A stretch of 64,000 nt of DNA from NCBI GenBank assembly GCA_030442035.1, contig JAUJEA010000012.1, positions 124,001-188,000 of the forward strand. The letters are read 5' to 3'. Source of the DNA: Splendidivirga corallicola (GTDB taxonomy: Bacteria; Bacteroidota; Bacteroidia; Cytophagales; Cyclobacteriaceae). A program made the position numbers and the translations under genes. Below are positions 27,687-37,325 of the stretch, in pieces. Each line of letters opens with the position of its first letter. Positions within the stretch are counted from its first letter, which is position 1. The notes beneath the pieces were generated by a model. It was not told where the DNA came from. It worked only from the letters and a program-made list of their open reading frames with translations, and ran no database searches.

Positions 27687-29744
27687 ATGAGGGATTTTTC
27701 AACGATCAAGAACGAGTTTCTTCGGAAGGTAATCTTAAAGATTGAGGAAAATCTTTCCGATGAGCATTTTGGTGTTTCCGAACTGGCTGAGGCCGTTGAT
27801 ATGAGTCGATCCAATCTGCTTCGACGTGTTAAAAATATCACCTCACTTTCTGTGAGTCAACTCATCCGCCAGGTGCGCCTGCAAAAGGCAAGAGAGATAT
27901 TAAAAGATAATTCACTCACTGTCTCAGAAGTGTCTCATAGCGTAGGTTTTAACAGTACTTCCTATTTTATTAAATGCTTCAAGGATGAATATGGCTATCC
28001 TCCGGGTGAGCTGGGTAGGATGGAAGAAGAGGAAATAGAAGTTATCAGTACCCGTGAAGGCAAGATCAGGAAGGTCCCGGTCCAACTCTTATTGACGGCC
28101 ATTGTCCTTGCGTTAGTTGTTTTTATTTTCATATGGTTCAGGCCGAAATCGGTGCCTGAATTCAAGGAAAAATCGATTGCTGTTCTTCCTTTTCAAAACG
28201 ACAGCAATGATTCCTCCAATGTATATATCATTAATGGGTTGATGCAAGCCATACTGAATGATTTGCAAAAAATTAAAGATCTTAAAGTGGTGAGTAGAAC
28301 CAGCGTTGAAAAATTCCGGCAAAACCCTAAAACCATCCGGGAGATAGCGGAGGAATTGGATGTCAAGTACTTTGTAGAGGGAAGTGGTCAAAAAATTGGT
28401 GATCAAATTGTACTTACGGTCCAGCTGATAGAAGCCCCTAATGACCAACATATTTGGTCGGAGCGTTATAATCGAAAGGCAGAAAACATTTTTCAACTAC
28501 AGACCGATGTTGCTAAAAGCATTGCCGAACAAATTGAGGTGATCATCACACCGGAAGAAGAACAGCGTATCGACAAAATCCCAACTGACGATCTGATTGC
28601 CTATGATTACTATCTAAAAGGACTCGAATACTCTCGTGAAGAAACCCACGAGGGACTTTATCAAGCCATAGATAATTTCGAAAAGGCCATTGCACAGGAT
28701 AAGGACTTTGCTCATGCGTATGCCTACATTGCGATCTGCTACTATTTCCTGGACATCTACCAGACTAATAAACAATATTATCATGAGATCAATACCTATG
28801 CTGATAAAGCTATTTTACTGGATCCGGAGTTGCCAGAGAGTATGATTTCAAAAGCTTTATTCTATATGCAGGATGAACAGTATGAACTCGCAGTAGAATT
28901 TTTGGAGAAAGTGCTGGAATATAGCCCCAATTCTGGTTGGGTGAGTAATTTTCTCTCCGATATATATACCACACGTTTACCCAATACGGAAAAGTATTTG
29001 GAACATGCCCTTCGGGCCAGCCAGTTGAACATGGGATCACAGGATTCCATGACCGCCAGTTTCACTTATCTTCATTTGAGCAATGCACTGGCACAAACAG
29101 GTTTTTTGAAAGAGGCTGAAAAAAATATCAAAAGGTCCCTGGCTTATAATCCCAATAATCTTTTTTCAAAATATGTTTATGCCTATATCTTATTAGGTCA
29201 ACATGGAGACCTGGAGAATACCAAACAACTGCTGCTTGAAACATTGGCAAAAGATACTACTCGAATTGATATCATCCAGGAAGTAGCCAAAGTGTTGTTT
29301 TACCTTGGTGATTACCATGCGTCAATGCGGTATTATGATGACTTCATTGCGCTTAAGGAAGCAAGAGATTTGGATATATACCAGGGTGAAAATGCCAAAA
29401 TTGCCTATGCCATGGAGAAGGTTGGGCGTACTGAAGAGTCCAAGGTATATTTCACTGCTTTCAAGTTATATGCAGACAATGATGACTCAATTTACAAAAG
29501 TCTGATGTTATCAGCTTACTATGCCAATCAAGGTGAAACCGAGAGATCTATGCAGTATTTAAAGGCCTTTTCCGAGCAGGAAAACTACCAATTTTGGATA
29601 GTACTTTTTTTAAGGGAAGACCCGTTAATGAAAGGACTTAAGGATCACCCGGAGTTCGATCAGGTAATGGATAAGATCGATAACAAATTTTGGATGGAGC
29701 ATAAAAGAATAAGAGCAATGCTAGAAGGGGAGGGACTGCTTTAA
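27687..29744 (+). CDS. Membrane-bound AraC-type regulator with TolB-like and TPR domains
   Basis: Starting at 27687, the protein has 685 residues in an unusual order. Residues about 1-105 are an AraC double helix-turn-helix (FGVSELAEAVDMSRSNLLRRVKN and LTVSEVSHSVGFNSTSYFIKCFK). A single membrane helix follows at about 133-152 (LLLTAIVLALVVFIFIWF). A TolB-like/adenylate-cyclase-associated domain comes next (KSIAVLPFQNDSND ... FVEGSGQKIGDQIVLTVQLI), then about 380 residues of TPR helices. This puts DNA-binding domain and TPR sensor on opposite sides of the inner membrane, as in ToxR-type regulators. It is divergent from the ankyrin-acyltransferase operon, its likely target. The signal is unknown. 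Confidence 0.88.
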   Translation: MRDFSTIKNEFLRKVILKIEENLSDEHFGVSELAEAVDMSRSNLLRRVKNITSLSVSQLIRQVRLQKAREILKDNSLTVSEVSHSVGFNSTSYFIKCFKDEYGYPPGELGRMEEEEIEVISTREGKIRKVPVQLLLTAIVLALVVFIFIWFRPKSVPEFKEKSIAVLPFQNDSNDSSNVYIINGLMQAILNDLQKIKDLKVVSRTSVEKFRQNPKTIREIAEELDVKYFVEGSGQKIGDQIVLTVQLIEAPNDQHIWSERYNRKAENIFQLQTDVAKSIAEQIEVIITPEEEQRIDKIPTDDLIAYDYYLKGLEYSREETHEGLYQAIDNFEKAIAQDKDFAHAYAYIAICYYFLDIYQTNKQYYHEINTYADKAILLDPELPESMISKALFYMQDEQYELAVEFLEKVLEYSPNSGWVSNFLSDIYTTRLPNTEKYLEHALRASQLNMGSQDSMTASFTYLHLSNALAQTGFLKEAEKNIKRSLAYNPNNLFSKYVYAYILLGQHGDLENTKQLLLETLAKDTTRIDIIQEVAKVLFYLGDYHASMRYYDDFIALKEARDLDIYQGENAKIAYAMEKVGRTEESKVYFTAFKLYADNDDSIYKSLMLSAYYANQGETERSMQYLKAFSEQENYQFWIVLFLREDPLMKGLKDHPEFDQVMDKIDNKFWMEHKRIRAMLEGEGLL

Positions 29745-29921
29745 CAAAAGGATCTTCAACTCAATGAAGAAATAAAAGGAGCTCCCTCATCATAGCTCCA
29801 AAAATTCGATATCCTAAATGCCTTTGAGGCTAAAATCCTGTGTTATTTTCCCAATAAACTTTGTAATTTGATTTGTAACAATCAATCACCGCAAAAAAGG
29901 AACTGACATGGAAAGTAGCCG

Positions 29922-31163
29922 TTATTTTGGTGCTGATAATTCCAGCTGTGAACTGAAAACCAATTCCCGGTCACCTCTTTGTTGCAAGGTGCGCCAAATG
30001 GCCAGGATGTTTCGGCGGACCTTTCCTTTAAAGACTTGTTGATCATTCCAGTAAATAAAGATCCGTTTATTAAGATCCATGATGCGATCGTCAAGATTTA
30101 GTGTGAGTTTATTGATATCGTTTGTTTTGCTGATCTTAATTTCACCCAGACCCAATTTCGCTGTTACCCGGGCATCTTTGCTAATTTCATCATCAGCTAA
30201 TTGAAGCCAGTAAAATCTATTGTGTATCACATCATCCTGTTTCCAAATGATCACATCAGGTAAGGGTTGCCGTTTAAACTTGGCCATCCAGGGAATAGCC
30301 ACTTTGTCTTCTCCTTCCATCCAATGTCCTTTGCCCTCATGGATCTGAGTATTGTGCTTATATCCGTCAGGATCTGCTTTTTGCAGGCTATCCAATAATA
30401 AGCCCCATCGTTGGGCCACTTCGTTGCGCTGGTAGGCGCCATCATTTCCTCCCATGTGAATAGCAAAACCAATATTTCTAAGGTTAATGGGTGAGGCGTC
30501 ATTAGGATGCCCGGCCATCATGGCAGCGGCTGCAAAACGATCGGCCATTCTCGGGGCCAGCTGGTAAACACCATCACCTCCGGCTGAGTAGCCGGTAAGA
30601 TAGACCTTATTGGGATTAACGTCCAGGAATACTACGCAAGCTTCAATAATACGATCTAATAAACTATCGACGTGCGCCTGGTGCCACATATTCCAGGAAT
30701 CCGTAGGGGCTCTGGGAGCGAGATAAATGCCTTCATGGGGCTGGTATAATCTGATCTGATTTTTCCATTGCCGGTCATTCACTTCTTTGGATGTTGCGCC
30801 ACCCCCATGCATGGAAATATACAGGCTCCAGCCATCCAGTGGTTTTTTACCATAAGTTTTATAGCCGAATTTCATTTTATACTCACCGACGGCGAGTTCC
30901 CTCTTGTCCCATTCCTCAGACCAGGTGGTTTTAACGAATGTTTTTCTGTCATAAATCAGTAGGTCCTTTGCTCTTTGCGCATCTTCTCTCGTTAACGCGA
31001 CCTTGGCAAAATCTTCCTCAACCATGTCAGGTCGATTTGCCCAATCCGACTTAAGCCATTCTTCCAGCGCCTCAATCGCCTTGGATGATTTCTTGGAACT
31101 CACCTGTGCAGTGCTGAAGTGAGCAAATAATGGAAGGATTAAAAGAACTAAAAGAAATCTCAT
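29922..31163 (-). CDS. Secreted alpha/beta-hydrolase esterase
   Basis: The protein has 413 residues with a signal peptide ending FSTAQ. The hydrolase core shows the oxyanion segment SLYISMHGGGATSKE, the nucleophile elbow VYLTGYSAGGDGVYQLAP (G-x-S-x-G) and a C-terminal catalytic His candidate in GKGHWMEGED. It resembles the poly(3-hydroxybutyrate) depolymerase/feruloyl-esterase-like group that acts outside the cell. About 110 residues after the hydrolase domain form a beta-rich module of unknown role. The gene is monocistronic and divergent from the ethanolamine-type permease gene. Confidence 0.82.
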   Translation of the reverse strand: MRFLLVLLILPLFAHFSTAQVSSKKSSKAIEALEEWLKSDWANRPDMVEEDFAKVALTREDAQRAKDLLIYDRKTFVKTTWSEEWDKRELAVGEYKMKFGYKTYGKKPLDGWSLYISMHGGGATSKEVNDRQWKNQIRLYQPHEGIYLAPRAPTDSWNMWHQAHVDSLLDRIIEACVVFLDVNPNKVYLTGYSAGGDGVYQLAPRMADRFAAAAMMAGHPNDASPINLRNIGFAIHMGGNDGAYQRNEVAQRWGLLLDSLQKADPDGYKHNTQIHEGKGHWMEGEDKVAIPWMAKFKRQPLPDVIIWKQDDVIHNRFYWLQLADDEISKDARVTAKLGLGEIKISKTNDINKLTLNLDDRIMDLNKRIFIYWNDQQVFKGKVRRNILAIWRTLQQRGDRELVFSSQLELSAPK

Positions 31164-31727
31164 GACTTTTATGAAGGCTTTAGGTTAAAATTAGCATTTA
31201 ATATGGTTGTCAAATTGGAAGACATGAAATTTTTTTAAAGACACTAAGTTCTTTTTAAGAATTTTTCCAAAAGATTTCCGGTAGATATTTTACAAACAAA
31301 ACAGATAGTAAATGAAGTTCCTGAAGGATGAATGAAGCAAAAAATGACATGATTTCAAAGTAAAAATCAATTCTCAATAGGTGCATAATTGCTCGAGGCC
31401 GGGTGTCTGGTTTGGTTTTAGCCTGATTCTTCGACACAAAGAAGTTGAGGCAGAATGGTTTATAATCAAACGTGATATTTTTATAAAACCATTGATAAAA
31501 ATGACCGATTTTTATTTCTTGAGAAAAATTTCTAATTGAGCGTTATCACCGCCTCTTGACAAACCTAGATTTATGAGATCGTTGGAATATATAAAATGTA
31601 ATATTTGTAAAGTATGCCTGATAATTTTTAATATATGTAAAGTTTGTTAGTTTTAAATTTTGCCCTTTCAACTTGGATTTTACAAATGGCGATGAATGAA
31701 CTTTTTAATAACTGAAAGCTCCACTTT
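31164..31727. other. Divergent intergenic region upstream of the gamma-glutamylation operon
   Basis: No convincing gene is present in these 564 bp. The region is very AT-rich. It carries a pair of direct repeats at 31599-31643 close to the permease gene; nothing else structured was seen. Confidence 0.5.
31599..31643 (+). promoter_or_regulatory. Direct-repeat operator candidate of the gamma-glutamylation operon
   Basis: TAATATTTGTAAAGT (31599-31613) and TAATATATGTAAAGT (31629-31643) differ by one base and start 30 bp apart, about three helical turns, so both copies face the same side of the DNA. They lie 85-129 bp upstream of the first operon gene. An activator site is the natural reading; the regulator is not identifiable. 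Confidence 0.45.
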
Positions 31728-33218
31728 ATGAAAAATCAGATCAAAGGAGTGTCCTATAAAAAAATGGACCAATCATATTTTGAGTCACGTAAATTGAAAC
31801 GACACGCCGGTGTTTGGTCTCTTTGGGCTTTGGGTGTAGGTGCCGTAATTTCAGGGCATTTTTCAGGCTGGAATCTTGGCCTGGCTTCCGGTGGTTGGGG
31901 AGGGATGCTTATTGCTACCATCATTATCGCCATTATGTACATTGGTCTTACACAAAGTGTGGCGGAAATGTCTCCCGCACTCCCGCACACAGGTGGCGCT
32001 TATTCATTCGCCCGTTCAGCTTTAGGACCCTGGGGAGGTTTTTTTACGGGTCTGGTTGAAAACATGGAGTTCATCCTAACACCCGCAGTCATTGTCTTTT
32101 TTATAAGCTCCTACATGAGTGGTGTGTTTGAAACCGGCACTGAGAGCCTTCCTTACTGGTGGTTGGGGTTCTATTTACTTTTCACCATTTTAAATATCTC
32201 AGGTGTTGAATTATCCTTCCGACTGACCGTAGTTGTTACTATCCTTGCTTTACTTTGTTTAATTGTTTTTTGGATTTCCTCCATTGGTCACATAGATTTT
32301 ATCAAAAATGCGCTTAATATTAAAGCTGGTGCAACAGGAAAAGCCGAACTATTGGAGGGAGGCGATGGCAGATTCTTGCCCATGGGGTTCAGTGGTGTAC
32401 TCAAGGCATTGCCATTTGCGGTTTGGTTATTTCTAGCTATCGAGCAATTGCCTCTGGCAGCAGAGGAGTCAGTGGACCCTAAAAGGGACATGCCAAAGGG
32501 GCTGACCTACGGAATGATCACACTGATCATTTCAGCACTCATGATCTTATGGTTGAATGCTTCCATACCATTGGGATCATTTGCTCTTTCACAATCAGGA
32601 GAGCCTCTACTTGATGGTTTTAGGTTGTTATATGGTGACAGCATCGCCAAAGGGTTGGCCCTGGTGGCCGTGATTGGATTGATTGCATCTTTCCATACCA
32701 TTATTTTCGCATTTGGCAGACAGATCTATTCTTTATCAAGAGCTGGTTATTTTCCTGTTTCTCTATCGATTACACATAGCAAACGGAAAACTCCGTATAT
32801 AGCTTTGATCACAGGTTCCGCCATTGGTTTTGGGGTATTGATGCTTACTCGTTTTTTATCAGGAACCGAGCAAAGTGAAGTCTTCATTGGTGGAGCCTTA
32901 CTCAATATGGCGGTTTTCAGTGCTATGCTTTCTTATATATTACAAAGTGCATCTTTTTTAATGCTGCGTGCCAAACGGCCAAACCTGGAGCGGCCCTATA
33001 TTAGCCCCTTAGGTAAAGCGGGTGCTTATGTTACTATTTTGATCGCCATGATAACCATCTACTATCAACTGCAGGATGTGTCTTATAGAATTGCCGTTCT
33101 CAGCGCGATCGTATATTTAATTATTGGACTAATATACTTTGGCATACGGGGCCGTCATCGGTTAATTCTCTCTCCTGAAGAAGAGTTTGCTATAAGTAAG
33201 CGGGAAGAACATCCGTAA
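31728..33218 (+). CDS. APC-family permease of the ethanolamine permease type
   Basis: This 496-residue protein has about 12 membrane helices. The APC signatures are clear: LGVGAVISGHFSGWNLGLA in helix 1, AEMSPALPHTGGAYSFARSA, and AIEQLPLAAEESVDPKRDMP. The first and last of these match ethanolamine permeases (Eat type) more closely than amino acid exchangers, judged from memory of that family. It is the first gene of a five-gene same-strand run, 71 bp ahead of the glutamine-synthetase-like gene, so it probably imports the amine that the run degrades. The extended soluble N-terminus (about 25 residues) fits the family. Confidence 0.85.
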   Translation: MKNQIKGVSYKKMDQSYFESRKLKRHAGVWSLWALGVGAVISGHFSGWNLGLASGGWGGMLIATIIIAIMYIGLTQSVAEMSPALPHTGGAYSFARSALGPWGGFFTGLVENMEFILTPAVIVFFISSYMSGVFETGTESLPYWWLGFYLLFTILNISGVELSFRLTVVVTILALLCLIVFWISSIGHIDFIKNALNIKAGATGKAELLEGGDGRFLPMGFSGVLKALPFAVWLFLAIEQLPLAAEESVDPKRDMPKGLTYGMITLIISALMILWLNASIPLGSFALSQSGEPLLDGFRLLYGDSIAKGLALVAVIGLIASFHTIIFAFGRQIYSLSRAGYFPVSLSITHSKRKTPYIALITGSAIGFGVLMLTRFLSGTEQSEVFIGGALLNMAVFSAMLSYILQSASFLMLRAKRPNLERPYISPLGKAGAYVTILIAMITIYYQLQDVSYRIAVLSAIVYLIIGLIYFGIRGRHRLILSPEEEFAISKREEHP

Positions 33219-33289
33219 TTTTTGTAAAAGCTTGTTAAATTGACTCGCTAAAGAATGAAAGTCACAGCCAATATCAAAAAAACAGATTT

Positions 33290-34663
33290 ATGAAAACTGA
33301 ACAAGGAATGGATATACAAAGCGCTAGAAAACTGATGGAAGAATTGCAGGTTCAAAATGTAAAACTTGCCGTGACGGATTGTGATGGCGTATTGAGAGGG
33401 AAATACGTTCAAAAGAAAAAATTCGATTCTGCGTTGAAAAAAGGTTTTGGTTTTTGTGATGTTATATTTGGATGGGATGCTAATGATGTCCTATATGCCG
33501 AAGATTCTTTTACGGGATGGCAAAAAGCTTTTCCGGATGCCTGGGCGCGTATCGACCCTGACAGCTGTAGAATGCTTCCTACGGAGGACAATCAATCGGT
33601 TTTGTTTTTAGCGGATTTTTCAGGTGATGCTGCCGCCGCAGTTTGCCCGAGATCAATTTTAAAAAAGGTCATGGATAGATTGAGCAAATTAGGGTTTTCA
33701 GCCTTGGCTTCCTCTGAGTTTGAGTTTTTCCTGTTCGACGAAACTCCTGAAAGTATCAGAGAAAAAGGATACAGGAATTTGAAAACCCTCACACCTGGAA
33801 ATTTTGGCTATTCTGTGATCAGAAACTCAAGCCATGCAGATCTGTATCATCAGATCATGCAAATGGCAGAAGACATGGGTATGCCTATTGAAGGATTGCA
33901 TACCGAAACAGGTCCGGGTGTTCTGGAAGCAGCGCTCGAGCATTGCGATGCACTTCGGGCAGCAGATAATGCCATACTCTTTAAAACCTTTATGAAGGTA
34001 TTGGCCCAGCAAAATGATATCATGGCCACTTTCATGGCTAAATGGTCCGCAGATTATCCGGGACAATCGGGACATCTGCATATGTCTTTGATCTATCCGG
34101 ATGGTTCATCCGCTTTTTATGATGAAAATAATGATCATCATATTTCCGATAGCATGAGATGGTTTATTGGAGGGCAGCAAAAATTAATGCCGGAATTTTT
34201 GTCCATGGTTGCTTCTTCCTGCAATAGCTATACACGGCTCATCCCTGGTTTTTGGGCACCGACAGCGGCCTCCTGGGGTTTAGACAACAGAACTTGTGCT
34301 ATTCGGGCAATACCCGGGACTTCTAAATCACAAAGAATTGAATACCGGGTGAGTGCCGCTGATATAAACCCATACCTGGCATTGGCCGCAGCAATAGGTT
34401 CCGGGCTCTGGGGCATTGAAAACCAAATCGAGCCGGATAAACCCATCGAAGGAAATGCCTACACTAAGAAATACGCGAAAGCACTCATGTTGCCATCAAC
34501 TTTATCCCAGGCTGCTGGTCGGCTAAAAGCTTCAGGACCGGCAAGAGACTTATTTGGCGATCAATTTGTTGATCATTTTGCCTATACCCGGGAATGGGAA
34601 GATCAGCAACAGCAAAAAGCCATTACTGATTGGCAATTGGGTAGATATTTTGAGATTATTTAA
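33290..34663 (+). CDS. Glutamine-synthetase-like gamma-glutamyl-amine ligase
   Basis: The 457-residue protein has the class I GS fold: metal ligands E143/E145 in SEFEFFLF, E206 and E213 around TETGPGVLEAALE, SGHLHMSL with H262, NSYTRLIPGFWAP with R317, DNRTCAIRAI with R334, and IEYRVSAADINPYLALAA with E351/R353. The adenylylation-site region of true GlnA (GNLYxLPxEE) is replaced by GNAYTKKYAKAL, as expected of PuuA/GlnA-like enzymes that join glutamate to an amine with ATP. Between an amine permease and oxidising enzymes, an ethanolamine-type substrate is more likely than ammonia. The next gene starts 9 bp later. Confidence 0.87.
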   Translation: MKTEQGMDIQSARKLMEELQVQNVKLAVTDCDGVLRGKYVQKKKFDSALKKGFGFCDVIFGWDANDVLYAEDSFTGWQKAFPDAWARIDPDSCRMLPTEDNQSVLFLADFSGDAAAAVCPRSILKKVMDRLSKLGFSALASSEFEFFLFDETPESIREKGYRNLKTLTPGNFGYSVIRNSSHADLYHQIMQMAEDMGMPIEGLHTETGPGVLEAALEHCDALRAADNAILFKTFMKVLAQQNDIMATFMAKWSADYPGQSGHLHMSLIYPDGSSAFYDENNDHHISDSMRWFIGGQQKLMPEFLSMVASSCNSYTRLIPGFWAPTAASWGLDNRTCAIRAIPGTSKSQRIEYRVSAADINPYLALAAAIGSGLWGIENQIEPDKPIEGNAYTKKYAKALMLPSTLSQAAGRLKASGPARDLFGDQFVDHFAYTREWEDQQQQKAITDWQLGRYFEII

Positions 34664-34672
34664 GCATACAAT

Positions 34673-36061
34673 ATGTCTGAAGTACGAACGATAACGCCTA
34701 TAGATGGCTCTTTATACTATTCTCGTGAGCAACATGGTTTGAAAGACGTTGAAAAGGCACTGGCTTTAGCTCACCTGGCTTTTGAGGAATGGTCAAATTT
34801 GGATTTAAAAGAAAGAATAACATATGTTTCGGCTTTTGTAGAGGCTATTGAAAAAGACAAAGATGAAATTGCCAAAGAGATCACCTGGCAAATGGGCCGA
34901 CCCATAAGTCAGTCCCCCGGAGAAATCAATGGATTCACGGAAAGGGCCCGTTACATGATCAGTATTGCAGCAGATGCTTTGAGCTCCTACAAACCGGAGG
35001 AAAAAAGTGGTTTTGAAAGATGGATAGAACATGTGCCATTAGGTATTGTGGCTGTGTTAAGTCCTTGGAATTATCCTTATCTCACTTCCGTTAATGCCAT
35101 TGTTCCTTCACTTGTGGCCGGCAATGCAGTTATATTGAAACACTCTTTTCAGACACCATTGGTTGCCGAACGATATCTTAAAGCAGCTAAAACGGCCGGG
35201 ATACCGGAGGGTGTTTTTCAAATACTGCATATCGATCATGAAAACACTGCATTCCTCATAGCAAATCAATCTATTGACGGGGTGTTCTTTACTGGTTCCG
35301 TGGAAGGAGGGAAGGCTATCCAAAAATCTTTAAGCAATAAATTTATTCCATGTGGCCTGGAATTGGGTGGGAAGGATCCCGCCTATGTGCGGGCGGACGC
35401 GGATTTGGACTTTACGATCAATAACCTGGTGGATGGAGCATTTTTTAATAGCGGACAATCTTGCTGCGGAATAGAACGAATTTATGTTCACGAGGAGCTG
35501 TATGATCTATTTGTAGAAGGCTTTGCAGAATTAACAAAAAAATATCGTTTGGGGAATCCATTGGATTCAACTACTACTATTGGCCCTATGGTAAAGGCAA
35601 GTGCAACAGATTATGTGAGGAAGCAAATTGAAGATGCCAATAGGATGGGAGCCAAATCACTGATAGAGGAGTCACAGTTCAAAGCATCGAAAAGAGGAAC
35701 TGCCTACCTGGCGCCGCAAGTGCTGGTGGATGTTGATCATAACATGGAGGTCATGACCGAGGAAAGTTTTGGCCCTGTAGTAGGAATTATGAAAGTAAGT
35801 GATGATGCTGAGGCCATCAGGTTGATGAATGACTCCAAGTACGGATTAACGGCATCCATTTGGACTGAGGATGAGGATATGGCTCGCAAATTGGGTCGTT
35901 CAGTCCAAACAGGAACTTTATTTATGAATCGATGTGATTATTTGGATCCCGCTCTGGCCTGGACTGGAGTTAAAAATACAGGAAGAGGAATTACACTTTC
36001 TGGTTTGGGTTATCAACAGGTGACTCATGCCAAATCATATCATCTAAAAACAAAAAAATAA
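34673..36061 (+). CDS. NAD(P)-dependent aldehyde dehydrogenase of the gamma-glutamyl pathway
   Basis: The 462-residue aldehyde dehydrogenase has all key residues: N133 in PWNYP, E230 in ELGGKD, catalytic C264 in NSGQSCCGIER and FTGSVEGG in the cofactor fold. The C-terminal ESFGPVVGIM block is intact. The inferred reaction oxidises a gamma-glutamyl amino-aldehyde to the corresponding acid, for example gamma-glutamyl-glycine if the amine is ethanolamine. The gene lies 9 bp after the ligase gene and 83 bp before the alcohol dehydrogenase gene. Length is slightly short but complete. Confidence 0.88.
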   Translation: MSEVRTITPIDGSLYYSREQHGLKDVEKALALAHLAFEEWSNLDLKERITYVSAFVEAIEKDKDEIAKEITWQMGRPISQSPGEINGFTERARYMISIAADALSSYKPEEKSGFERWIEHVPLGIVAVLSPWNYPYLTSVNAIVPSLVAGNAVILKHSFQTPLVAERYLKAAKTAGIPEGVFQILHIDHENTAFLIANQSIDGVFFTGSVEGGKAIQKSLSNKFIPCGLELGGKDPAYVRADADLDFTINNLVDGAFFNSGQSCCGIERIYVHEELYDLFVEGFAELTKKYRLGNPLDSTTTIGPMVKASATDYVRKQIEDANRMGAKSLIEESQFKASKRGTAYLAPQVLVDVDHNMEVMTEESFGPVVGIMKVSDDAEAIRLMNDSKYGLTASIWTEDEDMARKLGRSVQTGTLFMNRCDYLDPALAWTGVKNTGRGITLSGLGYQQVTHAKSYHLKTKK

Positions 36062-36144
36062 TTTTGAGTGTTGAATTTTTAGTTGATTAATCGTTTCTCA
36101 ACCCTGACATTTCAATATTATCTGTAAACTAGTGAAAGCATAAC

Positions 36145-37317
36145 ATGATTATACAAAATACAAACTGGAATTTTCCTACGAGCATTTGGTTTGGCCCAGG
36201 TCGTATTAAAGAATTGGTTAAGGCCTGTGAGCATTTGGGTATCCAAAACCCATTGTTTGTGACGGATGAGGTGTTGATCAATTTGGATATAGTAAAATCA
36301 ACCACGGAATTATTGAGATCAGGTGGTATTAAATTCAACATGTACAGTAATGTGCAGGGTAACCCAACAGGAAGCAATGTAACAGAAGGTGTTGATTTTT
36401 ATAACGTCAATGAGCATGATGGTGTCATTGCCTTTGGAGGTGGATCAGCATTGGATGCGGCCAAGACAATCGCTTTGATGTCGGGCCAAGCGCGTTCCAT
36501 ATGGGACTTCGAAGATGTTGGAGATAATTGGTCACGCGCGGATGTTAATAGCATTGCTCCGATAATAGCCATTCCTACAACCGCTGGTACAGGATCAGAG
36601 GTCGGACGGGCTGCAGTGATCCTGGACGAGGAAGCATGTTCCAAAAAGATCATTTTTCATCCAAAAATGTTGCCTTCCCTCATTATTTCTGACCCGGAGC
36701 TTACACTGGGGCTGCCCTCAAATATCACTGCCTGGACAGGTATGGATGCACTGGTCCATGCTATGGAAGCTTACTGTGCACCAGGCTATCATCCCATGGC
36801 TGATGGTATTGCCATAGAGGCCATTCGCATGATCACGAAAAATTTACCCATAGCAGTAGCTGATGGCCAGAACCTGGAAGCAAGAGGGCAAATGCTAACG
36901 GCCTCTTCCATGGCTGCAGTGGCATTTCAAAAAGGTTTGGGTTCCATTCACTCAGTGGCACACCAACTTGGGGCTATTTACAACATTCAGCATGGATTGG
37001 TTAATTCAATTCTTTTGCCGTATGGACTAAAACAAAACACCCTGGCGATCGAAGAGCGTATGGTTCATTTGAGTATTGTACTAGGTCTTGACACTCCTGG
37101 CACCAGTACCATCATAAACTATATATTGGATTTGAGGAACCAGTTAAATATCCCACATAGTTTAAAAGAGGTAGACATTACCAGTGATCGTGCCAAGGAA
37201 GTAGGAGAGAAGGCATTTAAGGATCCATCTACACCAACAAATGCCAAACCAGTGAATGCCCGGGATTTGGAAAATTTGTTTATGGCAGCTTTTGAAGGAA
37301 AACTGGAAAACCTGTAA
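36145..37317 (+). CDS. Iron-containing (type III) alcohol dehydrogenase
   Basis: This 390-residue protein belongs to the iron alcohol dehydrogenases. GGGSALDAAK (98-107) and PTTAGTGSEV (144-153) bind NAD(P). The metal site is D201 and H205 in MDALVHAMEAY, H269 in GSIHSVAH and H283 in NIQHG. In this operon it would oxidise the free hydroxyl of the gamma-glutamylated amino alcohol to an aldehyde for the neighbouring aldehyde dehydrogenase. The presence of an alcohol dehydrogenase, not a PuuB-type oxidase, points to an amino alcohol instead of a diamine. The amidotransferase gene follows after 8 bp. Confidence 0.88.
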   Translation: MIIQNTNWNFPTSIWFGPGRIKELVKACEHLGIQNPLFVTDEVLINLDIVKSTTELLRSGGIKFNMYSNVQGNPTGSNVTEGVDFYNVNEHDGVIAFGGGSALDAAKTIALMSGQARSIWDFEDVGDNWSRADVNSIAPIIAIPTTAGTGSEVGRAAVILDEEACSKKIIFHPKMLPSLIISDPELTLGLPSNITAWTGMDALVHAMEAYCAPGYHPMADGIAIEAIRMITKNLPIAVADGQNLEARGQMLTASSMAAVAFQKGLGSIHSVAHQLGAIYNIQHGLVNSILLPYGLKQNTLAIEERMVHLSIVLGLDTPGTSTIINYILDLRNQLNIPHSLKEVDITSDRAKEVGEKAFKDPSTPTNAKPVNARDLENLFMAAFEGKLENL

Positions 37318-37325
37318 TTGTTACA

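Noticed and set aside
29778-29799. Small hairpin GGAGCT/AGCTCC after the AraC-TPR gene as a terminator.
   Set aside because: The stem is only 6 bp and no T run follows; support is too weak to list.
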